From Microbacterium sp. Root180 (GTDB lineage: Bacteria; Actinomycetota; Actinomycetes; Actinomycetales; Microbacteriaceae), in contig NZ_LMHS01000003.1 in the NCBI RefSeq assembly GCF_001428485.1, positions 665,626 through 729,625 of the forward strand: a DNA stretch of 64,000 bases. The letters run 5' to 3'. The notes under the pieces were generated by a model. It had not been told where the DNA came from. It saw only the letters and a program-made list of their open reading frames with translations, and did not search any database. Shown one piece after another: positions 6,966 through 15,522 of this stretch (position 1 is the first letter of the stretch; the number at the start of each line of letters is the position of its first letter). The position numbers and the translations under genes were made by a program.

Positions 6966-8567
6966 TCAGCACTCGATGACGTTGACCGCGAGGCCGCCCT
7001 CGCTCGTCTCCTTGTACTTGTGCGACATGTCGATGCCGGTCTGGCGCATGGTCTCGACCACGGTGTCGAGGCTCACGTAGTGGCTGCCGTCGCCGCGCAG
7101 CGCGAGGCGCGCGGCGGTCACGGCGGTCGAGGCGGCGATCGCGTTGCGCTCGATGCAGGGGATCTGCACCAGGCCGCCGACGGGGTCGCACGTGAGGCCG
7201 AGGTGATGTTCCATCGCGATCTCGGCGGCGTTCTCGATCTGCCGGTTCGTGCCGCCCATCACGGCAGTGAGCCCGCCGGCGGCCATCGCGCATGCGGACC
7301 CGACCTCGGCCTGGCATCCGCCCTCGGCGCCCGAGATCGACGCGTTGGCCTTGAACAGCGACCCCAGCGCGGTCGCGGTGAGCAGGAAGCGCCGGATGCC
7401 GCGTCGGCGGTTCGCTTCGGAAACGGATGCCTCGTCCCATGCCGCGCCGTCGTCGGGCGGCGTCGCGTGGCCGTCGTAGCCGAGGAGCGCGCTGCCGACG
7501 AGCTCGCCGTACGGGGTCACGGCGTTGCCCGCACCGAGCCCGGAATCGGCGAGGAAGCGCCACCAGTACATCGCAACGGCGGGAAGGATGCCGGCGGCAC
7601 CGTTGGTCGGCGCGGTCACGACTCGTCCGCCCGCGGCGTTCTCCTCGTTGACCGCGAGCGCGAACGCCCCCAGCCACTCGCCCGGGAGCTCGCGGCGCCC
7701 GTCCGCCTCGGCCTCGTCGAGCTGCGACCGGATCGATCCCGCGCGCCGCTTGACCTGCAGCATGCCGGGGAGCACGCCGTCCGCGTGGAGGCCGGCGTCG
7801 ACGCACGTTGCCATCGCATCCCAGATCGCATCGAGCCCGGCGGCGATCTGCTCGTCGTCGCGCAGCGCCTCCTCGTTCATGCGCGCGAGCTCGGCGATCG
7901 TCAGCCCGTGCTCGTCGCACAGTGCGAGGAGCTCCTCAGCGGTGCCGTAGTCGAACCGGTACCCGCGGGACTGCACGCGCGGCGGCTCGCCGTCCCGGCG
8001 GATGAACCCGCCGCCGACGGAGTAGTAGGTCTCGCGCAGCAGCAGGCCCGTGTCGTCCGCGATCGCCGGTGCGGGCGCAGAGGCGCGGGACGCGCCGGTC
8101 TCGCGCACGAGGCCGGCGGCGGCATCCGTCACCGCCCGACGCGGGCGACCGGCATCGGGCGCCGTCCAGGCCTCGAGCGTCATCGCGTTCGGGTGGCCGG
8201 GCAGCCGCGTCCGCGGCTCGAACGCGATGTCGTCCTTCGCGAACCCGATCGGGCGAGTGCCCCCGAGGGGGAGCTCGCCGCCCGCGGGCCACGCCGTCCA
8301 GGCCGAGCGGACGGCCTCGGGGTCGACGGTCTCGGGCTCGAGCCCCATCAGACCGGCGACCACCGCGTCGGGCGTGCCGTGGCCGATGCCGGTGGCGCCG
8401 AGCGAGCCGTAGAGCGTGCAGGTGACGCGCCCCACGCTGTCGAGGAGGCCTTCGGCGCGCAGACGGTTGACGAAGTCGAGGGCGGCCCGCATGGGACCGA
8501 CCGTGTGGGAGCTCGAGGGTCCTACTCCGATGGAGAACAGCTCGAACGCCGAGACGTAGGCGCTCAC
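6966..8567 (-). CDS. sdaA: L-serine ammonia-lyase (iron-sulfur type)
   Basis: This single-chain enzyme (533 residues) deaminates L-serine to pyruvate and ammonia. The N-terminal beta domain carries FELFSIGVGPSSSHTVGPM; the alpha domain contains cysteines in GCQAEVGSAC and PCIERN that should bind the oxygen-sensitive 4Fe-4S cluster. The C-terminal tail ends YKETSEGGLAVNVIEC, with the final cysteine expected for this class. The GTG start is six bases downstream of a TAGCCT hexamer, so the message is probably leaderless. No regulator is adjacent. About 145 bases of featureless DNA separate it from the hydrolase gene. Confidence 0.95.
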   Translation of the reverse strand: MSAYVSAFELFSIGVGPSSSHTVGPMRAALDFVNRLRAEGLLDSVGRVTCTLYGSLGATGIGHGTPDAVVAGLMGLEPETVDPEAVRSAWTAWPAGGELPLGGTRPIGFAKDDIAFEPRTRLPGHPNAMTLEAWTAPDAGRPRRAVTDAAAGLVRETGASRASAPAPAIADDTGLLLRETYYSVGGGFIRRDGEPPRVQSRGYRFDYGTAEELLALCDEHGLTIAELARMNEEALRDDEQIAAGLDAIWDAMATCVDAGLHADGVLPGMLQVKRRAGSIRSQLDEAEADGRRELPGEWLGAFALAVNEENAAGGRVVTAPTNGAAGILPAVAMYWWRFLADSGLGAGNAVTPYGELVGSALLGYDGHATPPDDGAAWDEASVSEANRRRGIRRFLLTATALGSLFKANASISGAEGGCQAEVGSACAMAAGGLTAVMGGTNRQIENAAEIAMEHHLGLTCDPVGGLVQIPCIERNAIAASTAVTAARLALRGDGSHYVSLDTVVETMRQTGIDMSHKYKETSEGGLAVNVIEC

Positions 8568-8573
8568 CCTCCC

Positions 8574-8579
8574 AGGCTA
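8574..8579 (-). promoter_or_regulatory. -10 hexamer of sdaA
   Basis: TAGCCT on the minus strand, six bases before the GTG at 8567; the six bases between (GGGAGG) could also act as a ribosome binding sequence, though too close to the start codon for normal use. Confidence 0.5.
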
Positions 8580-8714
8580 CGCGGTCGGAAATGCACCGTG
8601 CACGCCGTGATCACATCGAGATGAGCAGGATGCCGCGCTATCGCAGGCCGGACAAGGCAGTGTGGCGCTGCGCGAGGTCAGTGGGGCGCTGCCTCGAGCA
8701 GGAGCTCTGGCGGG

Positions 8715-9515
8715 TCAGCGCGAGGAGCCGAAGAACTCCAGCGCGACGCGCCGGAAGTCGCGCGATCCCGGCGCATTGAAGTGGTGCCGCCCGGGCAGCT
8801 CTGTGAAATCTCCGTGCGGCGTCGCGGCCGCCAGTGCCCGTGAGCGCTCGAGGATGGCGTCCTCGGTACCCGTCGCGAAGAGCACGCGCTGCTGCGGCGG
8901 ACGCGCGGGGTCCGGGTCGGCATCACCGAGCCGCATGCCTTCGGCGAGCGCGACGAGCGCCCGCAGGTCGTTGCCGGGAACCCGCTCGGCGAGGGTGACG
9001 TAGTTGCGGGTGACCTGGTCCTCGACCGGCGTGCCGTGCTCGGCATAGGCCCGCGCCTGCTCGATCTGCAGGCGCGCGAGCGGGCGGCCGTCCGGGATGC
9101 CGCCGAGCACGGCACGCTCCACGTGCTCGGGCGCGTTCACGGCGAGCTGCCACCCGACGCGCGCGCCGAGCGAGTAGCCGGCGTAGAGCACGGAGTCGAG
9201 AAGGTACGTGTCGAGCACCGCGACGAGGTCGGACGTCAGAGCCTCCATGCCGTACGCCTCGGGCTCGTGGGGCTTGTCGCTGGCGCCGTGGCCGCGCTGA
9301 TCCACGCCGAGCACGCGGAAGCCGGCCCGGGTGAGATCGCGCACCCACCCGGTGCTGACCCAGTTGTCCCGGCAGCTCGACGCGAATCCGTGGACGAACA
9401 GCACGGTCGGCGCATCGGGCTCACCCCACGTGTACGTCGCGATGCGATGGCCTTCGGCCGACATCACGAACTGCGGCTCGGGCATCTCGGTCAAGGCGGG
9501 GAAGGCGGCATCCAC
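8715..9515 (-). CDS. Alpha/beta hydrolase
   Basis: A 266-residue single-domain hydrolase. The oxyanion-hole motif VLFVHGFASS is near residue 40, the nucleophile serine is S115 in GYSLGAR, and a late histidine in GRHHFNAPGSRDF near the C-terminus would complete the triad. The DQRGHGASDKP segment is typical of esterase/haloperoxidase-like members. Substrate cannot be deduced. It lies 34 bases upstream of a small VOC gene's stop on the same strand, but there is no evidence of functional linkage. Confidence 0.85.
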   Translation of the reverse strand: MDAAFPALTEMPEPQFVMSAEGHRIATYTWGEPDAPTVLFVHGFASSCRDNWVSTGWVRDLTRAGFRVLGVDQRGHGASDKPHEPEAYGMEALTSDLVAVLDTYLLDSVLYAGYSLGARVGWQLAVNAPEHVERAVLGGIPDGRPLARLQIEQARAYAEHGTPVEDQVTRNYVTLAERVPGNDLRALVALAEGMRLGDADPDPARPPQQRVLFATGTEDAILERSRALAAATPHGDFTELPGRHHFNAPGSRDFRRVALEFFGSSR

Positions 9516-9551
9516 CCACCCATTCTCGTCGCTGCGGAGAGCCGGGGTGCG

Positions 9552-9917
9552 CTAGGGGCGCTGGAACGCGACGAGACCGACGGTGTTGCCCTCGGAGTCG
9601 CGGATGAAGGCCTGCCATTCCTGGTGGCCTTCGGGGCCGAGTCCGTCGTCCTCGTGGGTGAAGATCACGTGGGGGTGACTCACGACATCGGCGAGCCCCT
9701 CGAGCCGCTCGAGCGTCTCGTGGACGTTGTCGACGTGCAGGTAGATCATCGACGACGGCGCGTTGCGATCGAGCAGCAGCCGCACGCCGTCGAGGTCGAA
9801 GAAGAGGAGTCCGGGCGGATCGAAGGTGGCCACAGGCCCCGTCTCGAGCAGCACGGTGTAGAAGTCCGCGGCCCGCTGGAGGTCCTCCGCGCGCTGCGCG
9901 ATCTGCAGGAGTCTCAT
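9552..9917 (-). CDS. VOC family (glyoxalase/bleomycin-resistance-like) protein
   Basis: A 121-residue single-module vicinal-oxygen-chelate protein with the expected halves: MRLLQIAQRAEDLQRAADFY, then LLFFDLDGVRLLL, then a second beta-alpha-beta unit ending IRDSEGNTVGLVAF. The start at 9917 is preferred because GAGAAT lies seven bases upstream (leaderless style); a start three codons earlier is possible. Conserved metal ligands cannot be assigned with confidence, so it may be a non-catalytic binding protein. Function unknown. Confidence 0.8.
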   Translation of the reverse strand: MRLLQIAQRAEDLQRAADFYTVLLETGPVATFDPPGLLFFDLDGVRLLLDRNAPSSMIYLHVDNVHETLERLEGLADVVSHPHVIFTHEDDGLGPEGHQEWQAFIRDSEGNTVGLVAFQRP

Positions 9918-10019
9918 GCGGCACATTCTCACGTGAAGGGGTGCGAGTGCGCCAGGGCGATGACGCGGGGTGTCGCGAGGTGTAGGAATGGGGTGACCGG
10001 TCGATCTTCGGAGGTGGTC

Positions 10020-10199
10020 ATGCTCTTCGCGCTCTACGCCATCCTGCTCCTGGGTGGCATGTACCTCGTCGGCGCCTCGTTCGCGTCGCCTATCGCTCCG
10101 GCGCTCGTGTTCATCGCCGGGGTGCTGTGCATCGCGGCGGCGGTCGCCGTGCCCGTCATGACGCAGCACCGCGACGCAGGGCATCACCGGCGCGAGTGA
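10020..10199 (+). CDS. Small two-helix membrane protein
   Basis: A 59-residue protein made of two hydrophobic segments (LFALYAILLLGGMYLVGASF and PALVFIAGVLCIAAAVAV) and a short basic/histidine tail. A good ribosome binding site, GGAGG, precedes the ATG by four bases. No family recognised; the start is well supported by the Shine-Dalgarno sequence. It lies upstream of dinB but is probably independent. Confidence 0.6.
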   Translation: MLFALYAILLLGGMYLVGASFASPIAPALVFIAGVLCIAAAVAVPVMTQHRDAGHHRRE

Positions 10200-10294
10200 G
10201 AGCGGGTCCCGCGCTCGCGCGGCCCGCAACGGCTCACGCCCATGTCGTCGGTGCGTGCGACGATCCGCAGATCGAGTGATCTGGGGAGGTCGGG

Positions 10295-11491
10295 ATGCGG
10301 GGCGAGGCGACGGTGCTGCACGCCGACCTGGACGCCTTCTACGCGTCGGTCGAGCAACGCGATGCGCCCGAACTCCGCGGCCGGCCCGTCATCGTGGGTG
10401 GGGGCGTCGTGCTGGCGGCGAGCTACGAGGCGAAGGCTCGCGGAGTGCGCACCGCGATGGGCGGCAGGCAGGCGCGAGAGGTGTGCCCGGATGCCGTGGT
10501 GGTGCCGCCGCGGATGGAGGCGTACTCCGAGGCGAGCAAGGCGGTGTTCGCGATCTTCCGCGACACGACTCCCCTGGTCGAGGGGATCTCGATCGATGAG
10601 GCCTTCCTGGAGGTGGGCGGACTTCGCCGCATCGCGGGCACCCCGGAGGACATCGCGGCCCGATTGCGCACCCGGGTGCGCGCAGAGGTCGGACTCGCGA
10701 TCTCGGTGGGCGTGGCCAGGACGAAGTTCCTCGCGAAGGTCGCCAGCGCGGTGAGCAAGCCCGACGGGCTGCTGGTGGTCGAGCCGGAGCGCGAGGAGGA
10801 GTTCCTCCTCCCCCTGCCCGTCGAACGGCTGTGGGGCGTCGGCGCGGTCACCGCCGAGAAGCTGCACGGGCTCGGCATCCGCACGGTCGGGCAGCTCGCC
10901 GAGCTCGAGGCCGCGACCGCGGAGCGCCTGCTGGGGAGGGCGGCCGGCGCTCACCTGCACGCCCTCGCGCGGCTGCGCGATCCGCGACCGGTCGATTCCA
11001 CGAAGCGACGCGGTTCGATCGGCTCGCAGCGCGCACTCGGCAACCGGGCTCGCTCGGCCGACGAGCTGGACGTGTTCCTCACGCAGATCGTCGACCGGCT
11101 CGGCCGGCGCCTCCGCGAGAAGGACCGGGTGTGCCGCACGGTGGTGCTGCGCCTGCGCTACGGCGACTACGCCAAGGCCACCCGCTCGCACAGCGTGCGG
11201 CATCCGACCGATCGCACGGCCGTGCTGCTCTCGGTCGCGCGCGCCCTGCTCGCCGCGGCGCTGCCGACGGTCGAGGAGCGCGGCATCACGCTCATCGGCA
11301 TCTCGCTGTCGGGGCTCGCCCGCGTCGACAGCATCCAACCGGAGCTGCCGATCGAGTGGGACGACGGCGCGCGGCTCGACACGGTGCTGGACGCCGTGCG
11401 CGATCGATTCGGCTCGGCGGCGGTCTCGCGCGCCACGCAGCTGGGTCGCGACCCGGGGTGGTCCACGCCGGTGCTTCCCGAGCACGAGTGA
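10295..11491 (+). CDS. dinB: DNA polymerase IV (Y-family translesion polymerase)
   Basis: A 398-residue error-prone polymerase that extends past damaged bases. The palm carries catalytic D11 in LHADLDAFYASVE and D101/E102 in SIDEAFLEVGG; SVGVARTKFLAKVASAVSKPDG and the helix-hairpin-helix region RLWGVGAVTAEKLHGLGI follow, then the little-finger domain. The ATG at 10295 follows GGGAGG. No LexA box was evident in the short upstream gap. No obvious C-terminal beta-clamp peptide was found in the tail, which ends at LPEHE. Confidence 0.95.
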   Translation: MRGEATVLHADLDAFYASVEQRDAPELRGRPVIVGGGVVLAASYEAKARGVRTAMGGRQAREVCPDAVVVPPRMEAYSEASKAVFAIFRDTTPLVEGISIDEAFLEVGGLRRIAGTPEDIAARLRTRVRAEVGLAISVGVARTKFLAKVASAVSKPDGLLVVEPEREEEFLLPLPVERLWGVGAVTAEKLHGLGIRTVGQLAELEAATAERLLGRAAGAHLHALARLRDPRPVDSTKRRGSIGSQRALGNRARSADELDVFLTQIVDRLGRRLREKDRVCRTVVLRLRYGDYAKATRSHSVRHPTDRTAVLLSVARALLAAALPTVEERGITLIGISLSGLARVDSIQPELPIEWDDGARLDTVLDAVRDRFGSAAVSRATQLGRDPGWSTPVLPEHE

Positions 11492-11515
11492 CCCGGCGAT
11501 GTCGGCGGCCACGCC

Positions 11516-11521
11516 TAGCCT
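11516..11521 (+). promoter_or_regulatory. -10 hexamer of the zinc-ribbon protein gene
   Basis: TAGCCT, six bases before the ATG at 11528, the same leaderless spacing seen at other genes here. Confidence 0.5.
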
Positions 11522-11527
11522 GCTCGC

Positions 11528-12415
11528 ATGGCGGAGCGCGTCGAACTGTGGTGGGCCCGCCGCCAGTTCTCGAAGGGAACGGCGGTGCCGTATCCCGTGG
11601 GGAGCTACCGCGAGGCGTGGGCGTCGTTCCCGGCGCTCATCCGGCAGTACCACCCCGAGCTCAACGCCGGCATCGTCCTGAGCCAGGTCCCGCCCGCCGC
11701 CGACGTGCTGCTGCTGTGGCAGTGCGAAGCCGGCCACGCCTTCGCCGCCACGCCCGATGAGCAGCGCCACCGACCGGGCCGCCAACGACGCCGCTCGGCG
11801 TGGTGCCCCGAGTGCGCCGACCTCGCCCGCCCGGCCCGGGCCCTGCCGATGCGAGACACGGTGGTCCCCGCCGGCTCGTCGGTGCCGGCCGCCGTCGCGA
11901 GTCCGGTCCGGCGCGCGGTGCTGCGGGCGAGGAGGCCGCGCCGCGCGCAGCAGCTGTGTCCGAAGACGCCCGACCTGCCCGTGGGCGAGCCGTTCCTCTC
12001 GGAATGCGCGCCCCCGCCGGCATCCGCGGTCGAGGCGCGACTGCGCGCCGACCTGTTCGCACGCCTCTCGGTCACTCCCGGCTTCAACGCCGTGCGGGTC
12101 GGGCGGCCGTTCTTCGAGCACGTCGAGGTGTGGCCCGACATCCTGCTCCCCGAGCTGCGCATCGCCGTCGAGTACGACAGCACCGGCCGCCACGGTCTCG
12201 AGCACGTCGGAAAGCGCGCCGACGCCGATCGGCGAAAGGACCGCGCGCTGCGCGCGGCGAGATGGGAGGTCGTCCGCATCCGCACCGGCCGGCTCGAGCC
12301 GCTGGGCCCGCACGACCTCCAGCTCTCGACGTGGAATCGCAGGGGCCTCGAACGCCTCATCGACACGCTGCGCGACATCCGCGGCCCGCTGCTCATCGAC
12401 CCGTACCTGGTGTGA
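11528..12415 (+). CDS. Zinc-ribbon protein with PD-(D/E)XK nuclease-like C-terminus
   Basis: A 295-residue protein. The first half resembles a treble-clef/zinc-ribbon module (WQCEAGHAFAATP paired with WCPECADLAR). The second half contains the strand-motif order of a Vsr/DUF559-like nuclease fold: DILLPELRIAVEYDSTGRHG followed by RKDRALRAARWEVVRIRTG, matching an acidic-x-EYD...K pattern. This suggests DNA binding and possible cleavage, but activity is inferred from pattern alone. It follows dinB by 36 bases but seems to have its own promoter. Confidence 0.65.
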   Translation: MAERVELWWARRQFSKGTAVPYPVGSYREAWASFPALIRQYHPELNAGIVLSQVPPAADVLLLWQCEAGHAFAATPDEQRHRPGRQRRRSAWCPECADLARPARALPMRDTVVPAGSSVPAAVASPVRRAVLRARRPRRAQQLCPKTPDLPVGEPFLSECAPPPASAVEARLRADLFARLSVTPGFNAVRVGRPFFEHVEVWPDILLPELRIAVEYDSTGRHGLEHVGKRADADRRKDRALRAARWEVVRIRTGRLEPLGPHDLQLSTWNRRGLERLIDTLRDIRGPLLIDPYLV

Positions 12416-12451
12416 TCGGGTGCACCGCTATCGGAGCTCGCGGCCCGCAAC

Positions 12452-12457
12452 TATGGT
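12452..12457 (+). promoter_or_regulatory. -10 hexamer of the 68-residue membrane protein gene
   Basis: TATGGT, six bases before the ATG at 12464. Confidence 0.5.
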
Positions 12458-12463
12458 CTCAGC

Positions 12464-12670
12464 ATGAAGCGAATGCTGCCGCTGCTCATTCCCGGCGTCA
12501 TCCTGATCGCCATCGGGCTCGTGTGGACTCTTCAGGGCCTGAACGTCCTGGGAGGGTCCGTGATGAGCGGCTCATCTCTCTGGGCGACGATCGGTCCGAT
12601 CGTGCTGGTGATCGGCATCGTGCTGGTCGTGATCGCCGTCATCCTCCGACGGCGCCGCGGCGCATCCTGA
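12464..12670 (+). CDS. Small membrane protein (two helices)
   Basis: A 68-residue protein with two transmembrane helices (LLIPGVILIAIGLVWTLQGL and WATIGPIVLVIGIVLVVIAV) and an RRRRGAS cytoplasmic tail. Small proteins with this GxxxxxxG two-helix layout are common in actinomycetes and uncharacterised. It is followed 39 bases later by a strong bidirectional hairpin that also serves the opposing tRNA gene. Confidence 0.7.
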   Translation: MKRMLPLLIPGVILIAIGLVWTLQGLNVLGGSVMSGSSLWATIGPIVLVIGIVLVVIAVILRRRRGAS

Positions 12671-12709
12671 TCACGAGCGCCGCAGCGCCGTGATTCGGCG
12701 GCAGAAACA

Positions 12710-12736
12710 GAAGAAGGCCCTCGAGGGGCCTTCTTC
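12710..12736. terminator. Bidirectional intrinsic terminator
   Basis: An 11-bp perfect stem (arms 12710-12720 and 12726-12736) closes a 5-base loop, with a TTCTT-type flank on each strand. It ends both the plus-strand membrane protein transcript and the minus-strand tRNA-Arg transcript. Confidence 0.75.
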
Positions 12737-12756
12737 ATGACTGTCTCAACACAGTG

Positions 12757-12829
12757 TGCGCCCGAAGAGACTCGAACTCCCAACCTTCTGATCCGTAGTC
12801 AGATGCTCTATCCATTGAGCTACGGGCGC
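12757..12829 (-). tRNA. tRNA-Arg(ACG)
   Basis: The minus strand folds as a complete 73-nt tRNA: acceptor stem GCGCCCG/CGGGCGC with discriminator A, D-loop region TAGCTCAATGGATAGAGCA, an anticodon stem TCTGA/TCAGA around loop CTACGGA (anticodon ACG, read as ICG for CGN arginine codons), and a T arm with GTTCGAGTC. CCA is not encoded. Confidence 0.97.
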
Positions 12830-12930
12830 ATGTCGCACGCTCTCGCGCACAACGTCGTCCAGAATACCCCACGCCCCGCATGCGCGCGAATCGACAGGGA
12901 CGGATGCCGCGACCCGGGCGTGTCCCCCCG

Positions 12931-13554
12931 TCAGGCGTCGAGTTCGCTCAGATCGATCCCCGAAGCCCGAGGGCTCGGCGGGCCGTTCACGGCGTCCGCC
13001 GGGTCTGCGTCATCCGCGAGGTGACGGCGGTGCGCGGCGAGGCGGGGCAGGTCGACGAGGCGCAGCGACTGCATCCGCGCCACCCGCATCCGGTCGTAGT
13101 CGGGGTCGAGGTCGGGACGCATGCCCTCGACGCGGAGCCGGCGCTGCAGATTCGCCTCGACGTCGCCCCACGCGGCATCCCTCGACTGCTCGACGAGCGT
13201 GCGCACGGCATGCGGGTCCTCGGCGATGCGGCGGAGCTCTTTGGCCACGCCGATGTACTGCCGGTGGCGCTTGCGCAGATTGCGCATGTCGCGGTCCCGG
13301 TAGTCGTGGGTGCCGTCGGGGTCCGTGAACTTCCCCCAGGCCTTCTTGCGCTGACGTTTGGCGAGGGCGGCGGCGGCCTCCTGCTCCTCGGCGAGCGCGA
13401 TCAGCGTGTCGTGAGCGAAGGGCGCGGTCGTCGCGATGTCGAACGGGGCGTCGTGCGCGATCGTCTCGACGAGGATGTGGTTGCGCACCGCGAGCCGTGC
13501 CGCCGCGGACGCGATGGACACACCCTCGGCGATCGCCTCAGCCGTCTTGCCCAT
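12931..13554 (-). CDS. Conserved actinobacterial hypothetical protein
   Basis: A 207-residue soluble, charged protein with no recognised domain. The N-terminal half is alanine-rich and helical; the middle has KRQRKKAWGKFTDPDGTHDYRDR split by basic patches, and the end is proline/aspartate-rich. Similar proteins are, to my memory, widespread in Microbacteriaceae without a known role. GGGGAGG lies just upstream of the ATG, giving a clear start. It is transcribed away from the SDR gene. Confidence 0.7.
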   Translation of the reverse strand: MGKTAEAIAEGVSIASAAARLAVRNHILVETIAHDAPFDIATTAPFAHDTLIALAEEQEAAAALAKRQRKKAWGKFTDPDGTHDYRDRDMRNLRKRHRQYIGVAKELRRIAEDPHAVRTLVEQSRDAAWGDVEANLQRRLRVEGMRPDLDPDYDRMRVARMQSLRLVDLPRLAAHRRHLADDADPADAVNGPPSPRASGIDLSELDA

Positions 13555-13645
13555 CGCACCTCCCCGGTATCGAGGCTAGCGTCCGCGGAGGCCTCCCGAG
13601 TCAGCGAGAATCGGAGGGCAGGTCGATGGCGACGAGAGGACGAAC

Positions 13646-14494
13646 ATGGCGAGGATGCAGCGACTCGATGTCCGCGGGAAGACGACGGTGATCACCGGCG
13701 CCGCCAGCGGGATGGGCGCGGAAGTCGCGCGTGAGCTCGACCGCCGCGGCGCTCGGCTCGCCCTCGTCGATCGCAACGCCGAGGGGCTCGAAGCTCTCGC
13801 GGTCGAGCTCGTGGGCTCCGGGCACACGAGCCACGTCGTCGACCTCACCGACGACGACGCGGTGTTCGCGCTCGCGGCTGAGGTCGAGGCATCCCACCCT
13901 CACGTGCAGGCGCTGATCACGTGTGCCGGATCGTCGATGCTCGGCGACATCGATCAGCTGACGATGGCCGAGATGCGCTGGCTCATGGAGGTGAACCTGT
14001 GGGGCACCGTCAACGTGACGAAGGCACTCCTCCCGGCGATGCGCCGCGAGCCCGCCGCGCACATCACCCACCTGGTGTCGATCTACGGTCTCGCGGCACC
14101 CGCGGGCCGCATCCCCTACGCGATGAGCAAGTTCGCCGTTCGCGGCTTCACCGAGTCCCTGCGGCATGAGCTCGAGCGCACGAACGTCACGGTCGGCGCG
14201 ATCTACCCGGCGGGCGTGAAGACCGGCATCATCGGGCGCGGGCGCTTCGCCGCGGCGATCGACCCGGCCGTCGCGGAGCGCGCGGCCACCGCCCAGGCGG
14301 CGATGTACCACACCGAGCCCGACGACGCCGCGCAGCGGATCGTCGAAGCCACGGTGCGGCGCCGGCCACGGACGATGGTGGGGCGTGAGGCACGTCTGGT
14401 CGATGTGCTGACGCGCCTCACACCCACGCGCTACTGGGCGCCGATGCGACGCCCGCTGCGCGCGGCCATCGACACCACGACGCCGATCGGCTGA
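13646..14494 (+). CDS. SDR family NAD(P)-dependent oxidoreductase
   Basis: A 282-residue classical short-chain dehydrogenase. The cofactor motif TGAASGMG is at 17-24, a CAGSS (NAG-equivalent) follows near 93, and the catalytic S145, Y158 and K162 (YAMSK) are intact. An acidic D42 in LVDRNAEG suggests NAD rather than NADP preference. The C-terminal third has an extended arginine-rich segment (TVRRRPRTMVGREARLVD) as in membrane-associated lipid or retinol-type SDRs. Substrate unknown. Confidence 0.9.
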   Translation: MARMQRLDVRGKTTVITGAASGMGAEVARELDRRGARLALVDRNAEGLEALAVELVGSGHTSHVVDLTDDDAVFALAAEVEASHPHVQALITCAGSSMLGDIDQLTMAEMRWLMEVNLWGTVNVTKALLPAMRREPAAHITHLVSIYGLAAPAGRIPYAMSKFAVRGFTESLRHELERTNVTVGAIYPAGVKTGIIGRGRFAAAIDPAVAERAATAQAAMYHTEPDDAAQRIVEATVRRRPRTMVGREARLVDVLTRLTPTRYWAPMRRPLRAAIDTTTPIG

Positions 14495-14498
14495 GCGA

Positions 14499-14882
14499 TC
14501 AGGCGGGCTTGGTGTAGGTGGCCTTGCCGAAGCCGATGATGAAGTAGCCGATGAAGGCGAAGAGCCACAGCAGGAAGAACGACCACGCGCCGCCCTTGCC
14601 GAAGCCGCGGCCAACGCGGATCGACACGATGATCGAGAACACGAGGTTCACGATCGGGATCAGGTAGAGCAGCGTCAGCCAGGCGGAGAACCCGGCGATC
14701 TTCACGAGGATGACGACGTTCACGATCGGGATGATCGCCAGGATGCCGGGATACCCGGCCTTGCTGAAGACCTTCCAGAGGGCGACGACGACGAGGACGT
14801 ACCAGATCAGTCCGATGATGCTGTAAGGCCCCCAGAGGGAGGTCACATCGGCGGTGTCGGTCACAACGTTGGCGAGAGTCAT
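14499..14882 (-). CDS. DUF5684-like membrane protein
   Basis: A 127-residue protein with four hydrophobic segments and the repeated motif GYPGILAIIPIVNVVILVKI / AWLTLLYLIPIVNLVFSIIV, characteristic of a small uncharacterised membrane family with a conserved P-I-V-N core. The ATG at 14882 is six bases from a TATGCT hexamer, so the 24-residue upstream extension of the frame is rejected. It ends four bases from the convergent SDR gene. Confidence 0.8.
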   Translation of the reverse strand: MTLANVVTDTADVTSLWGPYSIIGLIWYVLVVVALWKVFSKAGYPGILAIIPIVNVVILVKIAGFSAWLTLLYLIPIVNLVFSIIVSIRVGRGFGKGGAWSFFLLWLFAFIGYFIIGFGKATYTKPA

Positions 14883-14888
14883 GCGCTC

Positions 14889-14894
14889 AGCATA
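14889..14894 (-). promoter_or_regulatory. -10 hexamer of the DUF5684-like gene
   Basis: TATGCT followed by GAGCGC and the ATG at 14882; the nine bases GAGCGCATG are identical to those at the DUF2207 gene start. Confidence 0.55.
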
Positions 14895-15091
14895 GGGGCG
14901 ACACCGGAACCGAGTTGCGAACACGCGAATACCGGCGCGTGCGCCGCCGCGCAAGACCCCTGGTCTGTCGATCCGCGGGCTCTAGGTTCGAGCGATGGGC
15001 CGCGCCCTCGGCCGGTTCCAAACCGATCGGGCGAGCGATCCGAAGAACATTCCACACGCGGCATCCGCCGCCACACACAGGAGGAACGCTC

Positions 15092-15511
15092 ATGCGATCG
15101 TCACCCAATCGCCTCGTCGCCACGATCTTCGGCGCCGTGTACCTCGTCGTCGGCGCACTCGGATTCGCCGTCACGGGCGGCGTTGGCTTCATCGCCACCG
15201 AGGGCGGGCTGCTCCTCGGGATCTTCGAGGTCAACCCGCTGCACAACATCGCCCACCTGCTGATCGGCGCGGCGCTGCTGATCGCCGGGCTGAGCAGCGC
15301 CCGCGCAGCCAAGACCGTCAACATCGTCATCGGTGCGGTCTACCTGCTGCTCGGCGTCGTCGGGTTCTTCCTCGTCGGCACCGCGCTCAACATCCTGGCG
15401 CTGAACACCTTCGACCACTTCCTGCACCTGGCCAGCGCCCTGGTGCTGCTCGGAGTCGGACTGGGCGCTGAGCGCTCGGTGCGTGCGGACGCCTCCGGCC
15501 GCGTGGCCTGA
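15092..15511 (+). CDS. DUF4383 domain-containing membrane protein
   Basis: A 139-residue protein with four transmembrane segments. The family signature is clear: LVATIFGAVYLVVGALGF, then NPLHNIAHLLIGAALL and TFDHFLHLASALVLLGVGL, with conserved H-N-x-x-H residues. A strong AGGAGG precedes the ATG by seven bases, so the upstream in-frame extension is not translated. Function unknown; members often sit in stress-regulated loci. The next gene begins 12 bases downstream and is probably co-transcribed. Confidence 0.85.
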   Translation: MRSSPNRLVATIFGAVYLVVGALGFAVTGGVGFIATEGGLLLGIFEVNPLHNIAHLLIGAALLIAGLSSARAAKTVNIVIGAVYLLLGVVGFFLVGTALNILALNTFDHFLHLASALVLLGVGLGAERSVRADASGRVA

Positions 15512-15522
15512 CGGATCCGCTG

